From positions 1 through 40,687 of the forward strand of contig DASYSE010000022.1 of the NCBI GenBank assembly GCA_036003705.1: a stretch of DNA of 40,687 nucleotides. Reading direction: 5' to 3'. Below are positions 1-9,186 of this stretch, one piece after another. The number at the start of each line of letters is the position of its first letter. Within the stretch, counting starts at the first letter, position 1. The position numbers and the translations under genes are program-made. The notes beneath the pieces are model-generated. The model was not told where the DNA came from. It ran no database searches and was given only the letters and a program-made list of their open reading frames with translations. The DNA comes from CALGFH01 sp036003705. GTDB lineage: Bacteria > Actinomycetota > CALGFH01.

Positions 1-1524
1 GTCCAGGGTGACCGCGCTGGTGCCGCCGACCAGGCCGTCGGCCCCCGGGATCGCGTGGACGGTGGCGCGCAGCCGGTCCACGGTGTCGTAGGAGGCCTGG
101 CTGTCCGCGCTGGTGGTCAGCGTCCCCTCCAGGTAGGCGTAACCGTCCTTGGGCGGCGAGCTCTTGACGGCCGTCACCCCGGGGGTGCCGGACATCGCGG
201 ACTGCAGCTGCCCCGCGGCCTCGGCCTTGCCGATGACCTGGACCGGGTTGCCCTCGCCGGCCGGGAAGTGGCGCGCCAGGGCCTCCTCGCCGGTCACCGC
301 CTCCGGCTTGGTGCGGAAGCCGTCCTTGCTCTGCAGGCCGTTGGCCTTCAAGCCGGTCGCACCCAGCGCCAGCGATCCGAGCACCACCGCGGTGACCACC
401 CAGACCAGCCGCGGCCGCGGCGCCATCCGCCGCCCGATCCGCGCCCACAGGCCACGCTCGGTCGGCTCGGCGGAACCAAGCGCCGGCCGCCGCGGCCAGA
501 ACACCCACCGTCCGAAGGTCACCAGCAGCGCCGGCAGCAGCGTCAGCATCGCGCACAGCCCGACCGCGATCCCGATCGCCATCACCGGGCCGAGGCTCTT
601 GGTCGAGCTCAGCTCGGCCACCAGCAGGCTCAGCAAGCTCAGGACGACCGTGGCGCCGCTGGCGATGATCGCCGGTGCGGCCCGGCCCAGGGCCACCGCC
701 ATGGCCTCGTGGCGGTCTTGGTGGCGGCGCAGCTCCTCGCGGTAGCGGGCGGTCAGCAGCAGGGCGTAGTCGGTGCCGGCGCCAAACACCAGCACGGTCA
801 GGATGAACGCGCTTTGGGCGTTGACGGTCAGCCCGGCGTGGCGGGCGAGCAGGTAGATGACCGCCTGCGCGGCGGTCAGGGCGACGAACACGGTGGTCAG
901 CGGCAGGATCCACAGCGTGGGGCTGCGGTAGGTCAGCAGCAGGATGACGATGACGATCGCCGCGGTGATGTACAGCAGGGTGGAGTCGAACCCGGAGAAC
1001 ACGTCGCTGAAGTCGGCGAAGTAGCCGGCCGGCCCGGTCACATACACCCCGAGCCCACCCGCGTCGGCCCGCGCGATCGACCGCATCTCCTCGATCCTCG
1101 GGGCCAGCTCCTCCCAACCGTTGCCCTCTTCCTCGACCTTGATCGGCACGACCACCTGCAACGCCTGGCCGTCCCTGGCCGGGATCGGGCCCAGGACCTT
1201 GCCGCTGACGTCCTGGACGCCGGCGAAGCGCTTCACGTCGGCGGCGACCTTGGCCTGGTCGGCCGCGGTGACGGCGCCGCCGGAACGTTCATAGACCACC
1301 AGGGCCGGGAAGACGTCGCTGGGCGTGAACCGTTCGGCCAGGTCGACGACCTGGGTGGACTCGGCGTTGTTCGGCAACCAGGCCGACGAGTCGTTCTGCT
1401 GGGCGCTGTTGAGCTTGGCCGACAGCGGTCCCGCGACCGCGAACACCACGATCCAGAAGCCCAGGACCACCCACTTGCTCCAGCGTCCGCACGGCAAGCC
1501 CGCGATCCTTCGCACTCCGCCCAT
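1..1524 (-). CDS. MMPL-family (RND) membrane transporter, 3' end cut by window edge
   Basis: About 508 residues are visible, starting at ATG 1524, or at the GTG directly before it, behind a GGTGGAGGGG ribosome-binding site. TM1 is near residues 18-35 (WVVLGFWIVVFAVAGPLS). A periplasmic loop follows, then a cluster of TM helices (LLYITAAIVIVILLL and following) with the MMPL signature GAGTDYALLLTARYREEL near residue 250; its Asp-Tyr pair is the proton-relay pair of the family. After an Arg-rich cytoplasmic stretch a further TM (LVWVVTAVVLGSLALGA) opens the second half, which runs off the window. Members export lipids, pigments or drugs, or move haem, by proton motive force; the substrate cannot be told here. 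MMPL genes of this short, YdfJ-like type often stand next to a TetR regulator, but none is visible on this side. Confidence 0.93.
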   Translation of the reverse strand, partial: MGGVRRIAGLPCGRWSKWVVLGFWIVVFAVAGPLSAKLNSAQQNDSSAWLPNNAESTQVVDLAERFTPSDVFPALVVYERSGGAVTAADQAKVAADVKRFAGVQDVSGKVLGPIPARDGQALQVVVPIKVEEEGNGWEELAPRIEEMRSIARADAGGLGVYVTGPAGYFADFSDVFSGFDSTLLYITAAIVIVILLLTYRSPTLWILPLTTVFVALTAAQAVIYLLARHAGLTVNAQSAFILTVLVFGAGTDYALLLTARYREELRRHQDRHEAMAVALGRAAPAIIASGATVVLSLLSLLVAELSSTKSLGPVMAIGIAVGLCAMLTLLPALLVTFGRWVFWPRRPALGSAEPTERGLWARIGRRMAPRPRLVWVVTAVVLGSLALGATGLKANGLQSKDGFRTKPEAVTGEEALARHFPAGEGNPVQVIGKAEAAGQLQSAMSGTPGVTAVKSSPPKDGYAYLEGTLTTSADSQASYDTVDRLRATVHAIPGADGLVGGTSAVTLD

Positions 1525-1577
1525 CACCCCTCCACCGACGATCCCCGTGACGACCTGGCCGGCCTGCCGGCCGGTCA

Positions 1578-1587
1578 CGATATATCG
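1578..1587. promoter_or_regulatory. Palindrome CGATATATCG upstream of the MMPL gene
   Basis: A perfect 10-bp palindrome, unusually A/T-rich for this genome, lies about 55 bp upstream of the MMPL start codon. It could be a repressor operator or carry the -10 region (GATATA) of the transporter promoter. Only symmetry and position support it. The rest of 1525-1754 shows no gene. Confidence 0.3.
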
Positions 1588-1754
1588 CGCCGCCGTCAGC
1601 CGGTCAAGCCAAATCTGCGTGAATTGATGATAGCGGCGGGGACCGACAGGCCGGTGATCCGGTAGCGGAAGAGCTCCCCGGGCGCAGCACCCGGTCCTCT
1701 GGCTCCCGCGGCGGCGGTGCCATCATTCGGCGAGCATGCCACCGCCGGCTGGGG

Positions 1755-2828
1755 TCAGCGCAGGGCCGAACGGCCCCTGCGCAGCAGGACCAGGCCGACC
1801 GCGGCGGCGACCACGGCAAGGGCGACGGCCGGCCACGGCCACAACCGGGTCGGGCCGGCCGGTGGCGTGGCCGGGCCGGGGTCAGGGTCGGCCGCCGGGG
1901 CCAGGAGCCCGGCGGCGACCGGAGACGGGCGGTGGCGGCCGCTGGCGTCGACGGCCAGGTCGTGGCTGAGCTGGCCGGCGGTGGTATCGACGCGCAGGTA
2001 GCTGAGCCACATGTCCGACGCCGGCAGCCAGGCCATGCCCTTGTCGGCGCGCAGGTCGGCCAGGAGCTGGACCGAGGCCGGGCCGCTGCGCTCGAGGGCG
2101 ACCCCAGGGGCGCCGCCGGCGACCGGGCCGGGCAGCAGGGCCGGGCGGCGGTCGGTGAGCAGATACAGGTCGGCCTGGATGGGGTCGGACGGCTGGTGGC
2201 CGAGGCCGAGGATGCGCAGCGGCACCCAGGGGTTGGCGGTCGGGATGGTCAGGTGGATCGGGGTGCCGTCGCCGAGGCGCTGGCCGCGGGCGCCGGCCCG
2301 GCGGGCGTCGAAGCTGGCCGCTATGAAGATCGGGCTGCGGGCGGCGTAGAAGTCGAGCATCTCGGGGGCGTCGACCGACAGCCCGAAGCCATGCTCGCGG
2401 GCCCAGTCGCCGACCGCACGGCCGCCGCCGCGCAGCACGGTGATGTCCAGGGCGTCGACCCGGGTGCTCAGCAACACCTCGGCCGAGCCGCGGCCGGCGG
2501 CGGCGAAGGCATCGGCGGCCTGCAGGGCCGGAGGCTGCGGCTGGGTCTCCTGGATCAGCCGTTGCAGGGTCCACTCGCCCCCCTTGCGGACGTCGCTGGG
2601 GATGCCGGGCAGGGGCACGATCGAGCCGAACCTGGCTCCGCCGCCGGCGTAGGTGAACGAGGTCAGGTAGTGCTCGACCCCGTCGTGGTAGCCGGCCAGG
2701 GTGGTGGTGCGGGCCAGCTGCACCGTGCCTCCCGGCCCCACCAGCCCGCCGCAGGCCAGGGCCGGCTGGGCCCCGAGCAGGACGACCACCAGCCAAGCGA
2801 CCAGCCCCACGACACCTCGTCGTGCCAT
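1755..2828 (-). CDS. DUF2330 domain protein, secreted and C-terminally membrane-anchored
   Basis: 357 residues from ATG 2828, chosen because GGGGGTGGAAG precedes it and because it begins directly with a signal peptide (MARRGVVGLVAWLVVVLL..QPALA). The mature protein starts ACGGLVGPGG, the Cys-Gly-Gly start typical of DUF2330 proteins. The extracellular domain (to about residue 300) has no enzyme motif that I recognise. A Pro-rich linker, one TM helix (WPWPAVALAVVAAAVGLVLL) and a basic tail RRGRSALR follow, so the topology is N-out/C-in. The function of the family is unknown. The start region overlaps no other gene but faces the divergent kinase gene within about 190 bp. Confidence 0.85.
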   Translation of the reverse strand: MARRGVVGLVAWLVVVLLGAQPALACGGLVGPGGTVQLARTTTLAGYHDGVEHYLTSFTYAGGGARFGSIVPLPGIPSDVRKGGEWTLQRLIQETQPQPPALQAADAFAAAGRGSAEVLLSTRVDALDITVLRGGGRAVGDWAREHGFGLSVDAPEMLDFYAARSPIFIAASFDARRAGARGQRLGDGTPIHLTIPTANPWVPLRILGLGHQPSDPIQADLYLLTDRRPALLPGPVAGGAPGVALERSGPASVQLLADLRADKGMAWLPASDMWLSYLRVDTTAGQLSHDLAVDASGRHRPSPVAAGLLAPAADPDPGPATPPAGPTRLWPWPAVALAVVAAAVGLVLLRRGRSALR

Positions 2829-3019
2829 CTTCCACCCCCGCGTCGGTCCGGTTCGGATGTCGCCTTGGACGGGTCGGGCCGCCAACCGGTTCCCCGACCG
2901 CGCCGATGTCGGAGGGATTCGCCGAGGGATCCTCGCGATGGTATAAACGCGCCCGACAGCTGCCAATCCGGATGTTCACCGTGGATGGCGTGGACAGGCC
3001 GGAATGTGGGGGGTGCGGA

Positions 3020-5074
3020 ATGCGGACGAACGGGCGCCAGGCCGGCAGGCGGCGCTGGCGGAGGAGATCGGCCGGCCACCGGGGGACGACGGCGCTCGTC
3101 GAGGAGGCGGCGGCACCGGCCTGCGTGCTCGACCAGCAGGGCCGGATCGTCACCGCCAATCACGCGCTGGAGGTGATGCTCGGGGTGGGCGCGGCCGGTG
3201 GGCTGCGCGGCCGTACGATCCACTCCCTTGCCTACCCGCCGGATGAGGAGCTGGCCCGGGCGGCCGTGCAGGCGGTCCTGGTCGACGGGCTGGAGCGCCG
3301 CCAGGTCGACGCCCGCTGGGTGCGCATCTACTCCCGCGAGCTGGTCTGGGGAACCTGGGACCTGTCGCTGGTCCGCGACCGCCGTGGCCGTCCCGAGCTG
3401 GCCATCGCCATGGTCCGCGACCTCACCCAGATGAAGCGTTCCGAGCACGAGCGCCGCTTCTTCGAGTTCATGTTCAAGCTGATCGGCGAGGCCAACTCCA
3501 GCCACCAGGTGCTGACCGCCGCCGTCCAGACCATCTGCCATTTCACCCGCTGCGCCATGGGGCAGGTGTGGCTGCCCGCCGGCGGGGTCCTGGTCTGCAG
3601 CCCGTCCTGGTATCACAGCGGCTACGGGTTCGAGAAGCTGCACGCCGCCAGCGAGCAGGTCAACTATGCGGTCGGCGACGGCCTGCCCGGGCTGGCCTGG
3701 GCCAAGGCCCAACCGCAGCTGCTGGCCGACATCCGCGACTCGGGTCGGTTCGACCGGGCCATCGCGGCCCAGCGGGCCGGCGTGCGGGAGGCGATGGCGG
3801 TTCCGGTGACCGGCGCCAATGGGGTGGTGGCGGTGCTGGAGCTGTTCGTCACCCACGAGCGGGCCGGCGAGCCGGGCCGGCTCGAGCGGATCGCCAAGGT
3901 CGCCGGGGAGCTCGGCCCCCTGGTCGAGCGGCGCCGGGCCGAGGAGGCCCTGCAGGCGTCCCAGGAGCGGTTCCAGGCCGTGACCCAGGCCGCGGTGGAC
4001 GCGATCGTGTCCGCCGACAGCTCGGGGCGGCTGCTGACCTGGAACAGCGGCGCCGAGCGGATGTTCGGCTGGGCGGCCGGGGAGGTGGTCGGCAAGCCGT
4101 TGACGGTGATCATCCCCGAACGGTTCCGGCAGCTGCACGAGGAGGGCATCGCCCGGGTCAGGCGAACCGGCAAGTCGAAGCTGGCCGGGACCGTGGTCGA
4201 GCTGGCCGGGCTGCGCCGGGACGGCGGCGAGTTCCCGATCGAGCTGTCGATCGGGTCCTGGACCGGGCCGGACGGGCTGGCGTTCTCGGGGGTGCTGCGC
4301 GACATCACCGACCGTAGGCGGGCCGAGGCCGCCATCGCGGCGGCCAACCGGGAGCTGGAGCGGGCCAACGCCGAGCTGGAGACCCTGGTCTACAGCGCCT
4401 CCCATGACCTGAAGAGCCCGATGGTGTCGCTGCTCGGCTACCTGGAGTACCTCAAGCTGGACTACGGCGAGGTCCTGGGCCAGGAGGGCAACCGCTACCT
4501 GGACCGGATCTCGGACAGCACCATGTACATGCAGCAGCTGATCCACGACCTGATCGACCTGTCCAGGGTCGGCCGGACCGGCGTGGAGCCGGTCGACGTC
4601 GATCTGAGCAAGCTGGTCAGGGTCATCGCCGAGGATGCGGGGGCAGCCCACCCCGGGATCGAGTTCCGGGTCGGGCGGCTGCCGGTCGTCACCGGGGACC
4701 CGGTCGGGTTCCGGCAGCTGTTCACCAACCTGCTCGAGAACGCCGTCCGTCACGGTGGCCGCCCCGACCTGGTGGTGGTCGTTGACGGGCGCGACCGCCC
4801 GGACGGGTCGCTGGAGCTGTCGGTCCGCGACAACGGCAAGGGCATCCCGGCCGAGCACCGGGAACGCGTCTTCGGGGTGTTCGAGCGGCTGGATGGGCCC
4901 TCGAGCAGCGGCGGGACCGGGATGGGCCTTGCCATCTGCCGCAAGATCATCGAGCTGCTCGGCGGCAGCATCGGCATCCACGGCGACAACGGATCCGACG
5001 TGCGGATCACGCTGCCGGCCGCCGTTCCCGCCCGCTGGCCGTCGCGGGAGATGGCCGCGGGGGCGCGCCAGTGA
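3020..5074 (+). CDS. Sensor histidine kinase, PAS-GAF-PAS-HisKA-HATPase
   Basis: 684 residues from ATG 3020, behind GGGGGG six bases upstream; ATG 2972 is an in-frame alternative. No TM segment is visible, so it should be cytoplasmic. Order: basic N-terminus, PAS (about 25-140; APACVLDQQGRIVTANHALE), GAF (about 145-300; GDGLPGLAWAKAQP), second PAS (about 310-435; DAIVSADSSGRLLTWNSGAE), short coiled coil (ANRELERANAELE), phosphoacceptor His462 in SASHDLKSP, then ATP-binding motifs NLLENAVRHG (N box), DNGKGI (G1) and GTGMGLAICRK (G2). The layout and the SHDLKSP H-box resemble phytochrome-like and light/redox kinases whose partner is a free receiver protein. That partner follows with a 4-base overlap, so the two are translationally coupled. 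Whether GAF binds a chromophore or other ligand is open. Confidence 0.92.
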   Translation: MRTNGRQAGRRRWRRRSAGHRGTTALVEEAAAPACVLDQQGRIVTANHALEVMLGVGAAGGLRGRTIHSLAYPPDEELARAAVQAVLVDGLERRQVDARWVRIYSRELVWGTWDLSLVRDRRGRPELAIAMVRDLTQMKRSEHERRFFEFMFKLIGEANSSHQVLTAAVQTICHFTRCAMGQVWLPAGGVLVCSPSWYHSGYGFEKLHAASEQVNYAVGDGLPGLAWAKAQPQLLADIRDSGRFDRAIAAQRAGVREAMAVPVTGANGVVAVLELFVTHERAGEPGRLERIAKVAGELGPLVERRRAEEALQASQERFQAVTQAAVDAIVSADSSGRLLTWNSGAERMFGWAAGEVVGKPLTVIIPERFRQLHEEGIARVRRTGKSKLAGTVVELAGLRRDGGEFPIELSIGSWTGPDGLAFSGVLRDITDRRRAEAAIAAANRELERANAELETLVYSASHDLKSPMVSLLGYLEYLKLDYGEVLGQEGNRYLDRISDSTMYMQQLIHDLIDLSRVGRTGVEPVDVDLSKLVRVIAEDAGAAHPGIEFRVGRLPVVTGDPVGFRQLFTNLLENAVRHGGRPDLVVVVDGRDRPDGSLELSVRDNGKGIPAEHRERVFGVFERLDGPSSSGGTGMGLAICRKIIELLGGSIGIHGDNGSDVRITLPAAVPARWPSREMAAGARQ

Positions 5075-5487
5075 GGACCCTCAAGGTGCTGCTGGTCGAG
5101 GACGACGAGGACCACATCTTCCTAGTACGGCGGGCCCTTCGTGACCTGCACGACGCCACCGTCACCGTCGAGGTCGCCGGCGACGGCGAGCAGGCGCTGG
5201 AACGGCTGGCCAGGGCCCGCTACGACCAGGGCGGCCCGCCCCAGCTGGTGCTGCTGGACCTCAAGATGCCGAGGGTCGACGGTCTGGAGGTGCTGCGCCG
5301 CATCCGGTCCGAGGAGACCGTCCACGGGGTGCCGGTGGTGGTGCTGACCTCCTCGGAGCGGCAGGAGGACCGCGAGCAGGCGCTGCGGCTGGGCGCGACC
5401 TGGTTCGTGTGCAAGCCGATCGACGGCGCCCGCTTCCGTTCCGAGATCCAGCAGCTCGGCGACCGCTGGGCCAGGGCACCTGCCTGA
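5071..5487 (+). CDS. Stand-alone receiver-domain response regulator (Rcp1-like)
   Basis: 138 residues starting at GTG 5071 inside the kinase stop (GTGA overlap). It is a single receiver domain with no output domain: acidic pair DDED near residue 11, phosphoacceptor Asp in LVLLDLKMPRVDG, switch Thr in VVVLTSSE and the conserved Lys in CKPID. The longer loop before the phospho-Asp strand (RARYDQGGPPQL) is typical of Rcp1-type regulators that serve phytochrome-like kinases. It presumably accepts phosphate from the upstream kinase and acts by protein contact or as a phosphorelay shuttle; the downstream partner is not visible. Confidence 0.92.
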   Translation: MRTLKVLLVEDDEDHIFLVRRALRDLHDATVTVEVAGDGEQALERLARARYDQGGPPQLVLLDLKMPRVDGLEVLRRIRSEETVHGVPVVVLTSSERQEDREQALRLGATWFVCKPIDGARFRSEIQQLGDRWARAPA

Positions 5488-5555
5488 GTTCCGTTTGGCA
5501 GGTTCCGCTCCTGTAGGGTCCGCCCAATCGGTGACGCGGCGGTGGGAGGTCAGGG

Positions 5556-7115
5556 ATGGGACGGGCGGGGCGGGTCGCGGTGCTCGCGATGGTGGTCCTG
5601 GCGGCGGTGCAGGCCGGTGGATGGGCGGCCACCGCTCCGGCCGAGGCCACGGCGACCGGGGTGGCCGCCGCCGCCGTGGCGGCGGCCCCGGCCGACTTCA
5701 ACGGCGACGGCATCGACGACCTGGTCGTCGGCGTGCCCGGCGAGGACATCGGCGCAACCGCCGACGCCGGCGTGGTCGACGTGCTCTACGGCTCGGAGTC
5801 CGGCCTTTCCGACGGCACCAGCCAGCAGCTCACCCAGGCCCTGCCCGAGGCCGGCGACGGGTTCGGCTCGGCGGTGGCCACCGGCGACTTCAACGGGGAC
5901 ATCTTCACCGACCTGGCGGTGGGCGCCCCTGGCGAGAACATCGGGGCGACAGCGGACGCCGGCGTGGTCGAGGTGTTCTACGGCGGCGGGGGCGGCCTGC
6001 CGAGCGTCGGCGACCAGCTGCTGCGGCAGGGCGCGGCCGGCATGGCCGGCGCGGCCGAGGCCGGCGACCGGTTCGGGGCCGCCCTGGCCGTCGGCCTGCT
6101 CGACACCGGCGACGAGGCCGACCTGGCCGTGGGCGCCCCTGGCGAGAACGTCGGCGCCACCGCCGACGCCGGGGCGGTCACGGTGGTCGACGGCGCCGCC
6201 GGTGGGCTGCTGGGCAGCCCCGATCTCCAGGTCCTCGAGTCGGCACCCGAGACCGGGGACGGCTTCGGGGCGGCGGTGGAGATCGGCGACCTGAGCGGCG
6301 GCGGCGGCGCCGGTCCCGACGACCTGGCGGTGGGCGCCCCTGGCGAGAACGTCGGCGCCACCGCCGACGCCGGGGCGGTCACCATCATCGAGGCATCCGA
6401 GGCCGGCACCGGCCTGCCCGCCGGTGCCGGGCAGGAGCGCTTCTTCCAGGGCGGCAGCCAGGTGCCGGGCGTCTCGGAGGCCGGCGACCGGTTCGGGGCC
6501 GCGCTGTCCTCCGGGAACTTCGGGTCGGGCGGGATCGACCTGGCCGTCGGCGCCCCCGGCGAGGACGTCGGCTCGGCGGCCGACGCCGGCGCGGTCGTGG
6601 TCCTGATCGCACCCGGCTTCCACCAGCTGCTGACCCAGGGCGGCCCGACCGAGGTCGGGTCGGTGCCCGGCGCCACCGAGTCGGGCGACCACTTCGGGGC
6701 CGCCCTGGCCTCCGCCGACTTCGACGGCAACAACGCCGACAACCTGGTCATCGGGACCCCGGGCGAGAACCTGGGCACGGTCGGCGATGCCGGCGCGGTG
6801 ATCAGCCTCTGCGGGTCCGAGGGCCTGCTGTTCGGCTGCCCGGACGGCGTGCTGACCCAGGGCAACCCTGAGACCGGCGACGCCGCCGGGGCGTCGCTGA
6901 CCGCGGGCAACTTCGACGGCAACGAGCTGGTCGACCTGGCCGTTGGGGCACCCGGGGAGACGGTCGGCGGGGCGGCCGCGGCCGGCGCCGTCGACCACCG
7001 GTCGGGGTCGGCCGACGGGCTCCCGGCCGCGCCGGACTCCCTGTTCTTCCAGGGCCTCGGCGCTCCCGGGAGCGCCGAGGCCGCCGACCTGTTCGCCGGG
7101 TCGCTGAGCAGCTGA
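5556..7115 (+). CDS. Secreted FG-GAP (integrin alpha-like) seven-bladed propeller protein
   Basis: 519 residues from ATG 5556 behind GGGAGGTCAGGG. A signal peptide (GRVAVLAMVVLAAVQAGGWAATAPAEA) precedes an Ala-rich linker. Seven FG-GAP repeats follow, each with a calcium-loop-like core such as DFNGDGIDDLVVGVPGED, DFNGDIFTDLAVGAPGEN or NFDGNELVDLAVGAPGET, spaced by ETGDGFGAA-type strands. The N-terminus lacks the first EAGDxFG strand and the C-terminus ends with one extra (SAEAADLFAGSLSS), as expected if first and last repeats close one blade, so the gene is probably complete. Nucleotide repeats (ctggcggtgggcgcccc) mirror the protein repeats. A cell-surface adhesion or binding role is inferred; no catalytic domain is seen. 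Confidence 0.9.
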   Translation: MGRAGRVAVLAMVVLAAVQAGGWAATAPAEATATGVAAAAVAAAPADFNGDGIDDLVVGVPGEDIGATADAGVVDVLYGSESGLSDGTSQQLTQALPEAGDGFGSAVATGDFNGDIFTDLAVGAPGENIGATADAGVVEVFYGGGGGLPSVGDQLLRQGAAGMAGAAEAGDRFGAALAVGLLDTGDEADLAVGAPGENVGATADAGAVTVVDGAAGGLLGSPDLQVLESAPETGDGFGAAVEIGDLSGGGGAGPDDLAVGAPGENVGATADAGAVTIIEASEAGTGLPAGAGQERFFQGGSQVPGVSEAGDRFGAALSSGNFGSGGIDLAVGAPGEDVGSAADAGAVVVLIAPGFHQLLTQGGPTEVGSVPGATESGDHFGAALASADFDGNNADNLVIGTPGENLGTVGDAGAVISLCGSEGLLFGCPDGVLTQGNPETGDAAGASLTAGNFDGNELVDLAVGAPGETVGGAAAAGAVDHRSGSADGLPAAPDSLFFQGLGAPGSAEAADLFAGSLSS

Positions 7116-7235
7116 CAGCGGCAGCGGGTGGCGGGCGAAGAAGCCGGCCAGTCCCGCGGCCAGCCCAGCCGGGTTCTGCAGGTGCAGCAGGTGGGTCGCG
7201 CCGGGGAGCACGAACGGCTCGACGCGCAGCAGCCG
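7116..7235 (-). pseudogene. C-terminal scrap of an alpha/beta-hydrolase
   Basis: About 40 codons on the minus strand read RLLRVEPFVLPGATHLLH, then LQNPAGLAAGLAGFFARHPL. This matches the catalytic-His end of alpha/beta-hydrolases (V-PGATHLLHLQNP then helix and FF-RHPL; the first His after GAT is the usual triad His). No start, nucleophile elbow or lid precedes it: the PLP decarboxylase ends only 26 bases upstream. The frame has no stop of its own and runs on antisense into the FG-GAP gene. It looks like the 3' remnant of a deleted gene. The family call rests on motif memory, not on a search. Confidence 0.55.
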
Positions 7236-7260
7236 GGATCGAGCACCGGATGGTGGCGTC

Positions 7261-8646
7261 TCAGGCCGAGCGGGCCGCCCGCAGGATCGCCGCCGCCGAC
7301 CGGTCGACGTCCTGGTCGGTGGTCGACCAGTTCGAGACCGAGATGCGCATCGCCGCCATGCCGTGCCAGGTGGTGCCGCCCAGCCACAGGGTGCCGTCGG
7401 CCTGGACCCGGCGGATGACCTCGCGGGTGCGGCCGTCGTGGTCGCCGCCAGGGTCGGGGAAGCGGACCAGCACCTGATTGAGGACGACCTCGTTGAGGAC
7501 CTCGACGCCGTCGGCCGACCCCAGGGCGTCGGCGAAGCGGCGGGCCTGTTGGCAGTTGCCCTCGACCAGCTCGGCGACGCCGGAGCGGCCGAGCGAGCGC
7601 AGGGCGGCCCAGACCGGGAACCCTCTGGCCCGCCTCGAGGCCTCCGCGGTGAAGGTGTCGGGGTCGCGTTCCAGCGCCTGCCCGGGGATGAGGTAGCTGG
7701 CCACCTTGGCGAAGGCGGCCCGGTGGGCGTCGGGGTGGGCGACGAACGCGAGGCCGCAGTCGTAGGGGACGTTGAGCCATTTGTGGGCGTCGGTGGCCAC
7801 CGAGTCGGCCAGCTCCACCCCGGCGACCAGGTGGCGCAGGGCGGGGCTGGCCGCCGCCCACAGACCGAAGGCGCCGTCGACGTGGACCCAGGCGCCGTGC
7901 TCCCGGGCGGCGGCGCAGATCGCGGCCAGCGGGTCGATGGCGCCGGTGTTGACGTTGCCCGCCTGGGCGCAGACGATCGTCGGCCCCTGACAGGCGGCCA
8001 GCGCCTCGGGCAGGGCGTCGGCGCGCATGCGGCCCTGGTCGTCGGTGGGCACGATCCGCAGCCGGCCGCTGCCGAGGCCCAGGTAGCGGAGGGCGATGTC
8101 GATGGTGACATGCCGTTCGGCCCCGACCACCAGCTCGACCCGTGGCGCGCCGATCAGGCCGTCGCGCTCCACGTCCCAGCCGGCGCCGGCCAGCACGTGG
8201 TTGCGGGCCGCGGCCAGGCCGGTGAAGTTGGCCATCAGGCCGCCGGTGACGAAGCCGGTGGTGGCGGTGGCCGGCAGGCCGAGCAGCTCGATGAGCCAGC
8301 CGGCGGCCACGTCCTCGACCGTGGCCGCGGCCGGCCCGAGCACGAACAGGCCGGCGTTCTGGTCCCAGGCGGCGCTCAGCCAGTCGGCGGCCAGGGCGGC
8401 GGGCAGGCTCCCGCCGACCACGAACCCGAAGTAGCGTGGCCCGGCCGAGGCGACCAGCCCGTCGTCGGCCAGCTTGGCCAGCTGGGCGATGACCTCGGCG
8501 GGGTCGCTGGGGCCGTCGGGCAGCGGCCCGCCCAGCCGGGTCCGCAGCTCGGCCGCGCCGGCACCGGCCGGCACCGGCCGTTCCTGCAGGCCGCGCAGGA
8601 ACTGGGCCGCGTGCGCGGCCGCCGCCTCGAGTGCCTGCTCCGTCAT
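7261..8646 (-). CDS. PLP-dependent group II amino-acid decarboxylase
   Basis: 461 residues from ATG 8646 (GAGGAG about nine bases upstream; an upstream in-frame start at 8688 is less likely). The fold-type I decarboxylase signature is clear: HVDGAFG supplies the Asp that pairs with the PLP ring nitrogen, and TDAHKWLNVPYDCG holds the Schiff-base Lys. The N-terminal segment AGPRYFGFVVGGSLPAALA and the glycine-rich GFVTGGLMANFTGLAAARN are typical of the aromatic-L-amino-acid / glutamate decarboxylase clan. The substrate is not decided; actinobacterial proteins of this branch are usually annotated only as pyridoxal-dependent decarboxylase or aminotransferase class V-like. It is followed at once by the hydrolase scrap, so its original operon may be lost. 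Confidence 0.9.
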   Translation of the reverse strand: MTEQALEAAAAHAAQFLRGLQERPVPAGAGAAELRTRLGGPLPDGPSDPAEVIAQLAKLADDGLVASAGPRYFGFVVGGSLPAALAADWLSAAWDQNAGLFVLGPAAATVEDVAAGWLIELLGLPATATTGFVTGGLMANFTGLAAARNHVLAGAGWDVERDGLIGAPRVELVVGAERHVTIDIALRYLGLGSGRLRIVPTDDQGRMRADALPEALAACQGPTIVCAQAGNVNTGAIDPLAAICAAAREHGAWVHVDGAFGLWAAASPALRHLVAGVELADSVATDAHKWLNVPYDCGLAFVAHPDAHRAAFAKVASYLIPGQALERDPDTFTAEASRRARGFPVWAALRSLGRSGVAELVEGNCQQARRFADALGSADGVEVLNEVVLNQVLVRFPDPGGDHDGRTREVIRRVQADGTLWLGGTTWHGMAAMRISVSNWSTTDQDVDRSAAAILRAARSA

Positions 8647-8680
8647 CGCCGTTGTCTCCTCGGTCACCGGGTCTGGTCCG

Positions 8681-9157
8681 TCAAGCACAGCTCGACCGCA
8701 CGTCGTGGGCGTCGCCCAGCGTCTCCCCGCGGAGCGCGAACACCACGCTGCCGTTCCCGGGAATGGTCGGGCTCAGCGTCACCTCCGAGGTCCGCAGCCG
8801 CCCGTTCGGTCCCAGCCCGGTGATGCGGCATCGGGCCCTGCCCTGGCGGTCGCCCTCGTTGAACACTCGCAGCTCGACCTCGACGGCCGAGCCGTCGGCG
8901 GCCACCGCCTGGCTGACCACCTCGGTCCGGAACGGGCCGACGCTGCGGAAGGCGAACCAGGCAACGAACGCCATCAGCGCCACCGCCGCAACGATCCCGA
9001 CCAGCACGGTGGCGTGGCCCTGGATGGGGCTCGGGGTCGGCAGCCCTGCCGGGTTGTAGCGCAGCGAGTGGGCTGGGCCGTCGACCGGCTGCTCGCATCG
9101 TTGGCAGACCTTGCCGCCGGCCTGCACCGGCGTCTGGCAGCGGGGGCAGACGCGCAC
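8681..9157 (-). CDS. Zinc-ribbon single-pass membrane protein
   Basis: 158 residues from GTG 9157, chosen because GGAG lies five bases before it and because it starts directly with the zinc ribbon; GTG 9181 is an alternative. VRVCPRCQTPV and VCQRCEQPV give two CxxC knuckles in the first 30 residues. A Pro-rich linker, one TM helix (ATVLVGIVAAVALMAFVAWFAF) and an outside domain of about 95 residues follow. That domain has a beta-sandwich-like pattern (VEVELRVFNEGDRQGRARC .. ITGLGPNGRL) reminiscent of FxLYD/DUF-type extracellular domains. Function unknown. It is divergent from the DUF72 gene with almost no spacer, so the two promoters must overlap or lie inside the opposite genes. Confidence 0.75.
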   Translation of the reverse strand: MRVCPRCQTPVQAGGKVCQRCEQPVDGPAHSLRYNPAGLPTPSPIQGHATVLVGIVAAVALMAFVAWFAFRSVGPFRTEVVSQAVAADGSAVEVELRVFNEGDRQGRARCRITGLGPNGRLRTSEVTLSPTIPGNGSVVFALRGETLGDAHDVRSSCA

Positions 9158-9186
9158 GTTCACTCCGGCTGACGGTAGCACCCGAT

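Noticed and set aside
55..1665. Long rightward frame of 536 codons over the first 1.6 kb
   Set aside because: Low-complexity Arg/Gln/Gly-rich translation, typical of the antisense of a high-GC gene; the opposite strand encodes a clear MMPL transporter.
5700..7000. Regular DNA repeats that might be a CRISPR or satellite
   Set aside because: They are the coding repeats of the FG-GAP propeller and vary at synonymous positions.
7080..7115. FG-GAP protein truncated in its eighth repeat
   Set aside because: First and last half-repeats complement each other, as in closed propellers, so the end may be natural.
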